DNA of 63,760 bases from Bacillota bacterium (GCA_021846285.1 JAJZCB010000009.1:1-63760); one strand, 5' to 3'; shown: positions 17,250 through 26,285, numbered from the stretch's first letter. The notes: a model not told the origin generated them from the sequence alone. Translations and numbers: made by a program.

Positions 17250-18737
17250 TTATCCTTGAAGCAACCCCTTGCGTTGATCCAACCACGAAACCAGGCTGCC
17301 TCCTTTCCCCTGCAAGGTTTTTTCAATCAGCTTCTTCGCTTGATTCCAAATACCCCAATCTGTTTTTCGGTACGCTGTCTCGTTGAACGTTTGCTTGGCA
17401 ACCAACCAATCCTTGATTGGTTTTGGAACGTTTTCCCGGCGAATCTTTAACCCCCCGCGCCTTGCAATCACCAGCGCCGCCGACTCGTGCACGCTGATGC
17501 CGTACTGTGGCTGATATTTCAATCGTCCAATCACCGACGTGTACGCGGGATGCACTTTCCTAACCTCCACGCCTTCCCGCTTAGCTTCGCGTTCCACCGC
17601 GACCAATACCTTGCGATACACAAACTGATGGGTGATTCGGCGAAACTTCGTACTCACTTCCTTGTCCTTTACAAATCTCAGATCTTCCATGACCAGTCCG
17701 GCGCCGCGTTCCTTCGCGTACCCGACGACTTGCCGTGCCAGATTCCCGGTCAACCAATCGCGGCGCTGACTTCGCGTATCGTACAGTTGCCCTTCTCGAT
17801 AGCACTGAAATGCTTGCGGGTTTCCATCGGTTCGAACATGGCACAGGGCTAAGAGCGTCGGGTTCGTATCCATCCCGACCCATCCGTCGACCGGATACGT
17901 CACCAGCTTGGCAGGCATTTCCTCAACCGTGACGTGAACGCGATAAACCCCGCGCTTTCGCAGGATCTCCACCTGATACGGATCACCCCGTTCGATCGCC
18001 TGGCGTAATAGCGCCACGTAATCCCGCCCGTTAATGGCCCCCGTCGTCTTCGACACTTTCCGCGGCACATACAGGGGAACCGTCAGTTTGTCGTATCGAA
18101 CGCTTTTGCCGTGCGCTTCACCGTGATCCAGCGAAATGTCCAGCCACCACGCGCCGTCTTGTTCGTGAATGCGAAGGAGTGGGTTTCCTTTCTTTGTACG
18201 ATCTCCTCTTGCGACCAGGCGCCCGTTTCTGGCGTCATCCCACTCTTGTCGCCACGCTGCCTGATTGACACCCTCTTTGAACTGCGAAAGATACAGTTCG
18301 CGGCTTCCGAAAATCACCGGAGGAAACGTACTTTGCTCTGCATGTTGTTGGTAAAACGCCACCTTGCGTTGCTGCTTCTCCAGTTTGCTTCGAAGTCCCG
18401 GCAACTTGCGTGAGGTTGGATCCTGTCTCGCGATCTTGTGTATCTTCGCCGCCGTCTTTTTCTCGCGTCGTTGCCAAATTTGCAAATGCTCCTTGACGAG
18501 TGCCTTTTGGCTAGCGATCAGTTGCCCGGCTTCGGCCGCGGCGTCTTTTGCGTAACGAAGCGGCAATCCGGTTTCCGCGGCCAAGATGCGTTCCAATTCG
18601 CCCACTTTTGTGCCTGACTCCAATAACCGCTTAAAGGCGTAGCGCACCATAAAACCGTATTTCCTCATCAGGCGGTCTAAGCCTTGCGCGATCTCCTCGC
18701 CAACTTCAAGCAATACGCCTTGAAACGTCGTTTTCAT
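17250..18737 (-). CDS. IS200/IS605 TnpB-related protein without zinc finger
   Basis: A 495-residue TnpB-like protein. RuvC-I is visible as GWVGMDTNPTLLAL (D near 290) and RuvC-II as GLVMEDLRFVKD (E near 355). After VHPAYTSVIG the usual CxxC zinc finger is absent, and the RuvC-III region reads GISVHESAALVIARRG, with no aspartate where canonical TnpB has DxNAA. From memory, this SxHxAA form recurs in a subfamily called TnpB-related protein, so it is probably a family trait rather than decay. No tnpA is present. The gene interrupts the comFC-yvyF neighbourhood. RNA-guided cleavage cannot be assumed. Confidence 0.85.
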   Translation of the reverse strand: MKTTFQGVLLEVGEEIAQGLDRLMRKYGFMVRYAFKRLLESGTKVGELERILAAETGLPLRYAKDAAAEAGQLIASQKALVKEHLQIWQRREKKTAAKIHKIARQDPTSRKLPGLRSKLEKQQRKVAFYQQHAEQSTFPPVIFGSRELYLSQFKEGVNQAAWRQEWDDARNGRLVARGDRTKKGNPLLRIHEQDGAWWLDISLDHGEAHGKSVRYDKLTVPLYVPRKVSKTTGAINGRDYVALLRQAIERGDPYQVEILRKRGVYRVHVTVEEMPAKLVTYPVDGWVGMDTNPTLLALCHVRTDGNPQAFQCYREGQLYDTRSQRRDWLTGNLARQVVGYAKERGAGLVMEDLRFVKDKEVSTKFRRITHQFVYRKVLVAVEREAKREGVEVRKVHPAYTSVIGRLKYQPQYGISVHESAALVIARRGGLKIRRENVPKPIKDWLVAKQTFNETAYRKTDWGIWNQAKKLIEKTLQGKGGSLVSWLDQRKGLLQG

Positions 18738-18918
18738 TCCGATTCCACTCCCGTCACGGGGTCTTGTAATGTGGATCGAACGACTTCAACGAGCTTTTTG
18801 CCTCCGCGTGTGCCGTGGAAATCCGGGCCATTCTGTAGTGTCGCATGATCCGCGTTCCGACCGACTCAGATATTCGAGTTTCACCGGCGCTTGAGCCCGG
18901 CAGACGTCAATCATGCGA

Positions 18919-18942
18919 GTGCTACCGTGCTACCGTGCTACC
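18919..18942. repeat. 8-bp tandem repeat
   Basis: Three perfect copies of GTGCTACC followed by degenerate copies (to about 18954). Similar CGCTACC/CGCTACTG units recur just before the comFC stop codon at 18987-19012. The array lies between comFC and the TnpB-related gene. The 262-base gap (18738-18999) holds nothing else I can support. Confidence 0.8.
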
Positions 18943-18999
18943 GTACCGCCGTACTGTTCTGGCTCTGCCATGGGGCTGCGCCTCAACTGCCCAGGACCG

Positions 19000-19875
19000 C
19001 TACCGCGCTACTGTCAGCACGCATACTGACACAGCCTGTGCTGAGAACAGAACCTCGGCGCACGCATCTGCCGTCGCTCCGGTGGTAATCACATCATCAA
19101 CTAAAATCACATGTTGACCTGTTACCAGATTGGCGCCTGGCACTCGCTGCTGCCGCATAATTTGATTATACCTCATGGTTTTTCGGTATGCCGCCAGACT
19201 GTAGAACTTCATCCGCATAGCAGCGTTCAACGTGAACGCCCCGTGCAACGCCTGTTTTCTCTCCGACCGCGTGTGCGTGGTTTGGCTGCTGCCTATATCG
19301 ACCCTTGTCAAGGCATGCAGCAGGGGCAGCTTCAGCCTTCGGCACAAGTAAACCGCCAGATCTTCTGCCTGGTTGTACCCTCTTCGCGCCTGTTTGTTCG
19401 GATGCATCGGCACAGGCACAATGACCACATGACCATCATCCCCATAATGACGTTCATGCGCCTCTACCAACCAGTTCCCAAGGATTGGCGTCGCGCGCAT
19501 ATCCCCTTGGTACTTGAGGGCCTTGATCAATTTCTCGACACTCCCGTCGTACGTCGCAAAAGCCCTCGCCGCAAAGAACACATGCGGTTCCAGTTCGCAT
19601 TCAGGACACACAGCACCCTGACCCGTTCGTCCACAGACTCTGCAAAGTCCGAACGTCAGCTCAGAGACGTCTCTCGCGCAATTCGAACACAGCCGAGGTT
19701 TCGCAATCCCCTGAGAAAGATGTCGAAAAGCATAACCGCATAGTGGACAGCGCACCGGTTCAGGAAACAGCAGAGACAACGCGTGTTCCTTGACGTGCTG
19801 TCTGAAGTTGGCCTTTCTCGCATGTCTCATCCCGCGAACGACGCTCCTCGATCTCAGACTCGCCGACTTAAGCAA
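19000..19875 (-). CDS. comFC: ComFC-family phosphoribosyltransferase-like competence protein
   Basis: A protein of up to 291 residues. Four cysteine pairs or knuckles in the first 100 residues (RCPLCG, LCSNC, LCRVCG, VCPECE) bind zinc. The C-terminal half is phosphoribosyltransferase-like, with VILVDDVITTGATADAC near 254-270. ComFC is needed for DNA uptake in transformation. The nominal TTG at 19875 has no good ribosome site; ATG 19830 (about 276 residues) is an alternative. It starts seven bases after the degV stop. The last codons merge into a region rich in GGTAGC repeats. Confidence 0.9.
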   Translation of the reverse strand: MLKSASLRSRSVVRGMRHARKANFRQHVKEHALSLLFPEPVRCPLCGYAFRHLSQGIAKPRLCSNCARDVSELTFGLCRVCGRTGQGAVCPECELEPHVFFAARAFATYDGSVEKLIKALKYQGDMRATPILGNWLVEAHERHYGDDGHVVIVPVPMHPNKQARRGYNQAEDLAVYLCRRLKLPLLHALTRVDIGSSQTTHTRSERKQALHGAFTLNAAMRMKFYSLAAYRKTMRYNQIMRQQRVPGANLVTGQHVILVDDVITTGATADACAEVLFSAQAVSVCVLTVAR

Positions 19876-19881
19876 CGCCGA

Positions 19882-20721
19882 CTACTCTGCAAAGTAGATC
19901 AGCGACAGCACACGAGGCCCTACGTGTACACCAACGACCGGATCAAGTTCGATGACTCGCCACTCAGCCTGGGGCGCCAGAACCTGCAACCGCTCCTTAA
20001 ACCCTTCCGCCTGTCCTTGCACGGCGGAGTGAATGACGCCGGCCACAATTCGATTTTTTCCCTGCACGTCAGCCACAAAACGGTCCGCAATCGTCTCCAG
20101 CGCGCGTCTTTGCGTACGCACCTTCTCATAGATCGCGATCGTCTTGTCGCGAATCATCAATACCGGTTTGATCTGCAACATCGCGCCAATAATGGCTGAC
20201 GCGCTCCCCAACCGTCCTCCGCGACGCAAATGATCCAGTGAATCGACAACAAAGTACGCATGAGTCCGTTCCTGTACAAAGGCGACCCTGGCGAGAATAT
20301 CCGCCGCCGTGGCGCCCTCCGCCGCCAACGTTGCCGCTTCCAGGACTACGATGCCAAGCGCATAGGCAACCAGTCCAGAGTCGACCACCGTGACCGCACC
20401 GCCTACCAGATCTCTGGCCGTTTCGGCCGAGCGCACGGTTCCACTCAGTTCCGAACTGATAAATAGGCCAATGACTTCATCGTACTCCTCTAACAAGCGT
20501 TCAAATATCTCAACAAACGTTCCCGCAGACGGTTGTGATGTGGTCGGCAAATCACTGTGGGCAGCCATCATCGGATAGAATTCGGACGCTTTGATGTCGA
20601 TGCCGTCACGAAACGTCCGCTCTCCGAACATCACTTGTAAAGGAACGACGGTGATGTCCAACTTTTCCGCATCTTGCGCCGAGATATCCGCAGTACTGTC
20701 CGTAACGATCGCCACGCGCAT
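19882..20721 (-). CDS. degV: DegV family fatty-acid-binding protein
   Basis: A 279-residue DegV protein, which binds long-chain fatty acids and supplies them to fatty acid kinase in Gram-positive bacteria. It starts with the signature VAIVTDSTADIS, has the DLPTTSQPSAG lipid-contact segment near 58-68 and the SSELSGTVRSAETA region near 88-101. ATG 20721 follows TTAGGGGG. A strong promoter lies 44 bases upstream, and comFC follows immediately, so the two are probably cotranscribed. Confidence 0.93.
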   Translation of the reverse strand: MRVAIVTDSTADISAQDAEKLDITVVPLQVMFGERTFRDGIDIKASEFYPMMAAHSDLPTTSQPSAGTFVEIFERLLEEYDEVIGLFISSELSGTVRSAETARDLVGGAVTVVDSGLVAYALGIVVLEAATLAAEGATAADILARVAFVQERTHAYFVVDSLDHLRRGGRLGSASAIIGAMLQIKPVLMIRDKTIAIYEKVRTQRRALETIADRFVADVQGKNRIVAGVIHSAVQGQAEGFKERLQVLAPQAEWRVIELDPVVGVHVGPRVLSLIYFAE

Positions 20722-20764
20722 AGAACACGCCCCCTAACCGCTAATCAGAGTGGAAGACGGGATA

Positions 20765-20793
20765 ATCATACCCACAGCAGTCGATGCGGTCAA
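20765..20793 (-). promoter_or_regulatory. degV-comFC promoter
   Basis: Minus strand TTGACC (20793-20788), 17-base spacer, TATGAT (20770-20765). The remainder of the 325-base gap up to phoR (20794-21046) contains a small hairpin GATGCC/GGCATC near 20850-20870 and otherwise nothing I can assign. Confidence 0.75.
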
Positions 20794-21046
20794 TCAAGCG
20801 GTTTCGTCCGCTCGCTCCGTATGTGGGTTTAACCAGTCAACGCCCCACGATGCCTCTCTGATGGCATCGTACCGAAACACCCTGTCCACTGTCCATAAAA
20901 AAAAGCATAAGAGTTCTCCCATGCCACGGTTTCATGCCCTTTTCTATTCTTATGTTGCATGTCTGCTTCCCGCACGTCGGCTCCGTGCCTGTCAGTTGCC
21001 CTGCCCCTTTGCCCTCTCACCCTTCCTCGGCGGTCACGCCACGCAG

Positions 21047-22345
21047 CTACTCGTCGCTGTCCGTTTCAGCGCTGGCCACGTCGAAAAAGAACCGACTCCC
21101 TTTCCCGACCTCCGAGTACACGCCCACATGGCCCCCATGCGCTTCGACGATATGCTTGACAATGGCGAGACCCAACCCCGTTCCTCCCGAACGCCTGCTG
21201 CGGGTCTTGTCGACGCGATAGAACCGTTCGAATACGCGTCCGACATCCGCCGCCGGTATCCCGACACCAGAATCCTGCACCGCAAATACGATCCTGCCCC
21301 CCACTCGTTCTGCAGAGAGCACAATGCTGCCCTCAGCAGGGGTAAACTGCAACGCGTTGCTGACCAAATTGATCAGCACCTGCTGCAACCGATCGACGTC
21401 GCCCAACGCCACGCAATCGGCGCTCAGCACCTCGCTCGAAAGCGTCACGCCAGCGTCAGCCGCCTGTCCAAAAAACGTATCCACCACCTTTTGCAGCAAT
21501 GACGAAGCGGTTACCGGATGGGGATGAAGTTGGACCTGTTTGGCTTCAATGCGCGAGAGATCAAGCAAGTCCTCTACCAGCCGACCGATCCGATCGGCTT
21601 CATCCTTCATGATCTGCACGAATTGCCGTGTAGTTTCCTTGTCATCAAGAGCCCCGTCAAGGAGCGTCTCCGCAAACCCTTTGAGCGCCGTAATCGGTGT
21701 GCGCAGCTCATGTGACACGTTGGCCACAAAATCGCTGCGCATGCGTTCCACCCGCCGCCATTCACTAATATCGTGCAGCAGCACTACCGCGCCCGCAATG
21801 CCGCCGCTCGATTCTCTAATAGGAGTGATGTACGCCTCCACAGTCAATTCGTGAGGTTTATGGAGCTGCACCTCCCGTTTTTGGACGATGCCAAACGCGA
21901 TCGCTTCATCCACCAAAGAGGCGAGGCCGTAATGATGGCCCGCCTCCCAATGCCACCGTCCGACCATATCTGCCTCGGAAAGCCCAAATAGTCTCTCTGT
22001 TGCGGCATTGACAAGAACGACCCGACCCGCGCTGTCGATAATGATGACCCCGCTTACGAGAGGATTCATGATGCCTTCCAGTTTTCTGCGTTCCTGAATC
22101 ATCTCTTCCCGAACATCACGAAGCAGCTCCACGACATCGTAGATCCTTCCAACCAGTGGACCTGATATCCGGTCATCCAGAACGCGAGGCGCCTTTTCAT
22201 TCCCTGCAACAGCACCCTCCAGAACACCAATGAGACCCCGCTGCGTCTTGCGTACCCTCATATAGCGCACCATGAGCCAACTGAAGGCGACAATGCAAAT
22301 GAGTGTTACTCCCGCAAACCCCTTGGCGATCATCTGCCATTGCAC
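21047..22345 (-). CDS. phoR: PhoR-type sensor histidine kinase with a single membrane segment
   Basis: A 432-residue histidine kinase. One transmembrane helix (about 5-27) is followed by a linker, a PAS domain (about 90-195, MNPLVSGVIIIDSAGRV in part), the HisKA helix with phospho-acceptor H212 in NVSHELRTP, and the ATPase domain with NLVSNALQFT, DSGVGIPAAD and GGTGLGLAIV. It lacks the second membrane helix and outside sensor domain of B. subtilis PhoR, so it probably senses inside the cell or through partners. It follows phoP by six bases. Pairing with phoU supports a phosphate-starvation role. Confidence 0.9.
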   Translation of the reverse strand: MQWQMIAKGFAGVTLICIVAFSWLMVRYMRVRKTQRGLIGVLEGAVAGNEKAPRVLDDRISGPLVGRIYDVVELLRDVREEMIQERRKLEGIMNPLVSGVIIIDSAGRVVLVNAATERLFGLSEADMVGRWHWEAGHHYGLASLVDEAIAFGIVQKREVQLHKPHELTVEAYITPIRESSGGIAGAVVLLHDISEWRRVERMRSDFVANVSHELRTPITALKGFAETLLDGALDDKETTRQFVQIMKDEADRIGRLVEDLLDLSRIEAKQVQLHPHPVTASSLLQKVVDTFFGQAADAGVTLSSEVLSADCVALGDVDRLQQVLINLVSNALQFTPAEGSIVLSAERVGGRIVFAVQDSGVGIPAADVGRVFERFYRVDKTRSRRSGGTGLGLAIVKHIVEAHGGHVGVYSEVGKGSRFFFDVASAETDSDE

Positions 22346-22351
22346 AGATTC

Positions 22352-23050
22352 TTACTCCCCTTTGACAAACTTGTAGCCCACGCCCCGGACCGTTTTGATA
22401 TATCGCGGGGCGCGCGGATCGTCTTCGATCTTATCGCGCAGGTGGCTGATGTGGACGTCGACCAACCGTGTATCTCCCGCGTACTCATACCCCCATACCC
22501 GATCCAGCAGTTGATCGCGACTGACAACGCGGTCCAGATTCTTCAACAGATAATGCAACAGTTCAAACTCCCGCGGAGTGAGTTCGATGACCTCTCCGCG
22601 CACGGTTAACTCGTACCGTTCGGGATCGAGGCGAACATCGCCGACGACAAATGCCGCATCACCCGTCGCAGGCGCCATTTCATCCACTTTTCTGCGCAAC
22701 ACCGCCCTGACGCGCGCCACGAGTTCCCTTGGACTAAATGGTTTGGTGACATAATCGTCCGCTCCCATTTCCAGTCCCAAAACCCTGTCGATTTCTTCAC
22801 CCCGCGCCGTCAGCATGATGATCGGAATTTGCGACTGTTCCTGACGAAGCCTCTTGCAGAGTTCAAGACCGTTTAATCCGGGCAGCATCAGATCGAGAAC
22901 AAGCAGATCCACGCCGCGCTGGGATACGATGGATAGGGCAGTTTGTCCATCCTCCGCCACGAGCACATCGTACCCTGCCTGACGCAAATTGTATTCTACC
23001 AATGTTCGAATCGATTCTTCATCGTCGACTACAAGTACTCTTTCTGCCAC
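22352..23050 (-). CDS. phoP: PhoP-type response regulator
   Basis: A 232-residue OmpR/PhoB-family regulator. The receiver domain has the acidic pair DDEE near 9-12, phospho-acceptor D53 in LVLDLMLPG and K near 102 in VTKPFSPREL. The C-terminal winged helix contains LTPREFELLHYLLKN and the recognition-helix region TRLVDVHISHLRDKIE. It would bind Pho boxes as a dimer or tandem. It starts ten bases after recD2 ends and is followed by its kinase gene. Confidence 0.92.
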   Translation of the reverse strand: MAERVLVVDDEESIRTLVEYNLRQAGYDVLVAEDGQTALSIVSQRGVDLLVLDLMLPGLNGLELCKRLRQEQSQIPIIMLTARGEEIDRVLGLEMGADDYVTKPFSPRELVARVRAVLRRKVDEMAPATGDAAFVVGDVRLDPERYELTVRGEVIELTPREFELLHYLLKNLDRVVSRDQLLDRVWGYEYAGDTRLVDVHISHLRDKIEDDPRAPRYIKTVRGVGYKFVKGE

Positions 23051-23059
23051 GTCGCAGCC

Positions 23060-25321
23060 CTACCTCTCGTCAAATGAAATATCGTTCAGTACTTGGGCAG
23101 ACTCCTGTATACGCTCAGCCAAACGAGTATAGCGCCTTGAGACATCTGTTTTACGCACCGCCGCCTCGTAGACAGACTTCGCGCCCACGATCACGAGCAG
23201 CCTTTTGGCCCTGGTCATGGCCGTATACACCAGTTGCCGGTATAGCATGATCGTGTGCTCGCTGACAATGGGCAGAACGACGCACGGGTACTCGCTGCCC
23301 TGACTCTTGTGCACAGAGATTGCGTACGCATGGACCAGCCCCCCGCAATCGGCCTTCGCAAAACGCACCTCCCGCGTATCTTTGTCAAAGCCGAAACGCA
23401 CCGTCAAAGCATCGGAGTCGATGCCGCTTACCAGTCCGATGTCACCGTTATAAATGTCGCGATCATAATCGTTCTTACTATTCATCACCTTGTCCCACAT
23501 GCGAAACACTCTTTCTCCAACCTGCCATTGTGGACTCGACTGGGTGGCCAGTCGGGCGCTGAGCAACTCGTTGAGACGATCAGTGCCGCACCGTCCTTTG
23601 CGCATGGGGCACAGCACCTGAATACTCTCCTTCGCATCCACGCCCAGATAGGCAGGAAGTCGTGCAGCAGCCAGGTCGACCGTCAGTTGAGCCACTTGCG
23701 CGGGGTCATTTTGCTCTATAAAATAGTAGTCCATGTCCCTCGCTGTTCCGACAGTCGGTAACCGACCAGTGCGGACAGCGTGCGCCGCAAGCACAATGGC
23801 GCTCTGCTCCGCCTGTCTGAACACCAGTTCCAGTTCATATACGGCAGCTATGCCAGAATCGATGACATCTCGTAAGACCTGTCCCGGACCGACCGCGGGA
23901 AGCTGCTCGGGATCGCCGACCAGCAGCAACCGGGCCCCCTCCGGCAAAGCGTCCAAAAAGTGCGAGAATAGCGGCATATCCACCATAGACGCTTCGTCGA
24001 CGATAAAAACGTCGCCCTCAAGCCGATGTCTGCGATTACGACCGAAGCCGTAGCGCCCCCCCGACTGCTGGCCCACCTCCAGCAGTCGATGCAACGTCAC
24101 TGCGGGATGTCCGGTGCTTTCGGAGAGTCGTTTGGCGGCGCGCCCCGTCGGAGCGGCCAGAACGACTGTGAGACCAGACGCCTCAGCTTGCCCCACAACA
24201 GCGCAGACGGCTGTCGTCTTTCCTGTTCCCGGACCGCCCGTGAGCAGGACCAGTGGATGACGCCGGATCCCGGCCGCGGCCTCCCTTTGCAGCGAAGTAA
24301 GCGTGATGTTCCAAGAACCCCGATCGGCAGTCCGGGCGTTCACGGCTTCATCGTCCAAAAAGGAATCCAATCCGTCGCCGGGGGCCATGTCGTGGCTGTC
24401 GTCGGTTACAGTGACCGCGCGGCCCGACTTTACGAGATCCCTCAATCGCTCGGCGACGTTCATCTCCACCTGATGCATCCGCGCACTGTACGCGACAAGT
24501 CCCTCGCCACTGCGCTCATAGACGACTGCGCCGCGGGCCGCAAGCCGCGCCGCCATGACAGCCGTATCGGAAGCTGACAGCGCCAACAGCTTTCCCGCTC
24601 TCTGCGTCCACTCCTCCACCGGCAAATGCATGTGCCCATCTTCCTGCGCTTGCGTGAGCACATGCAGGAGCGCGGCGGCCACGCGCTCAGGCGCGTGTTC
24701 CGATATTCCAACCGCGCGCGCCAGTTCATCGGCCGTTTTGAACCCAACGCCGTGCACGTCCTCAATCAACTGGAATGGATTTTCCTGAAGCATCTGCATG
24801 GCGGCGGATCCACTGCCATAGTGCGCAGCCAGCTTTTCCGCCAGATGAAGCGGCAGGCCATGGCCGCGCAGGAACGCGCCCAGGCGCGCCACATCCTCCT
24901 GATTTTGAAACGCCTGCACGATCTCACGGGCCCGAGTCTCGGAGATGCCCCGAACTTCTGTCAGCGCCGAAGGTCGCTCTCTAAGCACATCCAGTGTCTG
25001 AGCTCCAAAATGGTTGACCAGACGTTTCGCCGTCTTCGGTCCCACACCCTTAAAATGGCGGCTCGCCAGAAAGCGTTCCAACCCGACCGTGGTCGTCGGC
25101 AAATCCGCGCGCGCAGAATCCACCTGAAATTGTCTGCCGAATGTTGGATGGTACTCGTAGCGACCGATCAGTTCACACTCCGCGCCGATCGGGATTTCAT
25201 GCAGCCTCCCCACCGCCCGCACCGTTTCGCCGCTTAACAGCCTAACCCGCAGGACGGCAAAGCCATCGTCTGCCTGAAGCAGGAACTTCTCTGCACTGGC
25301 GCGGATCCGCTGCGTCGCCAT
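23060..25321 (-). CDS. recD2: RecD2-type SF1B DNA helicase
   Basis: A 753-residue 5'-3' helicase of the RecD2 (RecBC-independent) kind. It has an OB-like N-terminus, helix-hairpin-helix repeats (KGVGPKTAKR near 91-100, TEVRGISETRAREI near 121, VHGVGFKTADEL near 189), Walker A TGGPGTGKTT near 361-370, Walker B FIVDEASMVD, the VGDPEQLPAVGPG motif and the C-terminal motif VHKSQGSEYP with YTAMTRAK. RecD2 acts in DNA repair. It is inserted between phoU and phoP with gaps of two and nine bases, which implies cotranscription with the Pho genes. Confidence 0.95.
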   Translation of the reverse strand: MATQRIRASAEKFLLQADDGFAVLRVRLLSGETVRAVGRLHEIPIGAECELIGRYEYHPTFGRQFQVDSARADLPTTTVGLERFLASRHFKGVGPKTAKRLVNHFGAQTLDVLRERPSALTEVRGISETRAREIVQAFQNQEDVARLGAFLRGHGLPLHLAEKLAAHYGSGSAAMQMLQENPFQLIEDVHGVGFKTADELARAVGISEHAPERVAAALLHVLTQAQEDGHMHLPVEEWTQRAGKLLALSASDTAVMAARLAARGAVVYERSGEGLVAYSARMHQVEMNVAERLRDLVKSGRAVTVTDDSHDMAPGDGLDSFLDDEAVNARTADRGSWNITLTSLQREAAAGIRRHPLVLLTGGPGTGKTTAVCAVVGQAEASGLTVVLAAPTGRAAKRLSESTGHPAVTLHRLLEVGQQSGGRYGFGRNRRHRLEGDVFIVDEASMVDMPLFSHFLDALPEGARLLLVGDPEQLPAVGPGQVLRDVIDSGIAAVYELELVFRQAEQSAIVLAAHAVRTGRLPTVGTARDMDYYFIEQNDPAQVAQLTVDLAAARLPAYLGVDAKESIQVLCPMRKGRCGTDRLNELLSARLATQSSPQWQVGERVFRMWDKVMNSKNDYDRDIYNGDIGLVSGIDSDALTVRFGFDKDTREVRFAKADCGGLVHAYAISVHKSQGSEYPCVVLPIVSEHTIMLYRQLVYTAMTRAKRLLVIVGAKSVYEAAVRKTDVSRRYTRLAERIQESAQVLNDISFDER

Positions 25322-25323
25322 GG

Positions 25324-25983
25324 TCAGATATTGAGATCACGCCGTACGCCATCGACCATATAAATCACCCATTCGCCGATGTTCGTAGCGTGGTCCCCAA
25401 TCCGTTCCAGGTTCTGCGCCGCAATCAACAATTGAGTAGCCTGTTCCACCGATGCGGGTGTGGAAATCATCAGGATCAGCAGTTCCCGAAAAATCTGCCC
25501 GTATAGTCCGTCCACTTCATCGTCGCACGCGGCAAGGGTTTCCGCAAGCGCGACATCGCCCCGTATGAACGCAGTCAGGCCATCCTTGACCATCCCTTCG
25601 ACGATTTTCGCCATGCGCGGGATATCGATCAGCGGTTTGATCCACGGTTGCCGATTCATGCGCAGCACCACTTTGGCGATATCGACAGAGTGATCCGCCA
25701 TCCGTTCAAGATCTGTGACTGCCTTGAGCGTCGTACCCAGAATGCGCAGGTCGCCCGCCATCGGTTGCTGCAGGGCAATCAATTGCAGAGACCGAGTCTC
25801 TATGTCAATCTCCATCTCATCAATCAGATCATCTCCAGCCAAAACCTGCTCAGCCAGACGCAGGTCCTGTTCGGTCAGGGAGCGGACCGCCTTGAATATG
25901 GACTCTTCGACTAGCGTACCCATTTTGAGCAAGTCCTGCTGCAATACCTGCAGATCCCCGTGAAACTGACGCCTCGCATCCAA
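25324..25983 (-). CDS. phoU: PhoU phosphate-signalling regulator
   Basis: A 219-residue all-helical PhoU protein with the two repeated three-helix bundles. Each repeat carries the metal-binding E/DxxxD pattern, ERMADHSVDIAK near 95 and ERIGDHATNIGEW near 197. PhoU links Pst transport to PhoR signalling. No pst genes are in the window. A candidate Pho box sits about 55-80 bases upstream of its start, and recD2-phoP-phoR follow on the same strand. Confidence 0.93.
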   Translation of the reverse strand: MDARRQFHGDLQVLQQDLLKMGTLVEESIFKAVRSLTEQDLRLAEQVLAGDDLIDEMEIDIETRSLQLIALQQPMAGDLRILGTTLKAVTDLERMADHSVDIAKVVLRMNRQPWIKPLIDIPRMAKIVEGMVKDGLTAFIRGDVALAETLAACDDEVDGLYGQIFRELLILMISTPASVEQATQLLIAAQNLERIGDHATNIGEWVIYMVDGVRRDLNI

Positions 25984-26036
25984 AGCGAAGTCCCCCTGTT
26001 ACGACCCTGTGGATTGTCACCAATATATCGCAGTCG

Positions 26037-26064
26037 TGTTAAGATATTGTCAAACGAACATAAA
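26037..26064 (-). promoter_or_regulatory. candidate Pho box upstream of phoU
   Basis: On the minus strand TTTATG (26064-26059), TTGACA (26053-26048) and TTAACA (26042-26037) repeat every 11 bases. TT(A/T/C)A(A/C/T)A repeats with about 5-base gaps are the PhoP-binding pattern of Bacillus. TTGACA could also serve as a -35 element. Two repeats fit well and the third only in part. Confidence 0.55.
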
Positions 26065-26163
26065 GAATGGCCCCGTGACTTACGTCGCATTTTCCTGTAT
26101 TATGACGCAAAAAAGAAGAGAAGCATAGTGCTGCTCTCCTTCCCCGGAAAATCGATTGCTGCT

Positions 26164-26267
26164 GCCCGCCAGAACCGTATGCTGTGCCGCTTCTCAAACA
26201 CGGCTGCGCCGAACTCGCCTCGGCACAGCATACGGTTCTGGCCAAGGAGCTTTCATTCCTCCGATGG
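26164..26267. repeat. hairpin repeat, copy 1
   Basis: A perfect 21-bp inverted repeat, CCAGAACCGTATGCTGTGCCG (26169-26189) with its complement at 26221-26241. The loop carries the inner hairpin CGGC-TGC-GCCG, and a tail contains CTTTCATTCC and CGATGG. A second copy lies at 36585-36690 with the same loop, inner stem and tail but different paired bases in the outer stem. It sits between phoU and a 64-residue gene. It resembles a mobile hairpin or structured RNA; I do not recognise the family. Confidence 0.85.
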
Positions 26268-26285
26268 CGAAGCGAAGCGCCATGT

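Noticed and set aside
18901-18960. CRISPR array
   Set aside because: The repeat unit is 8 bases and has no spacers.
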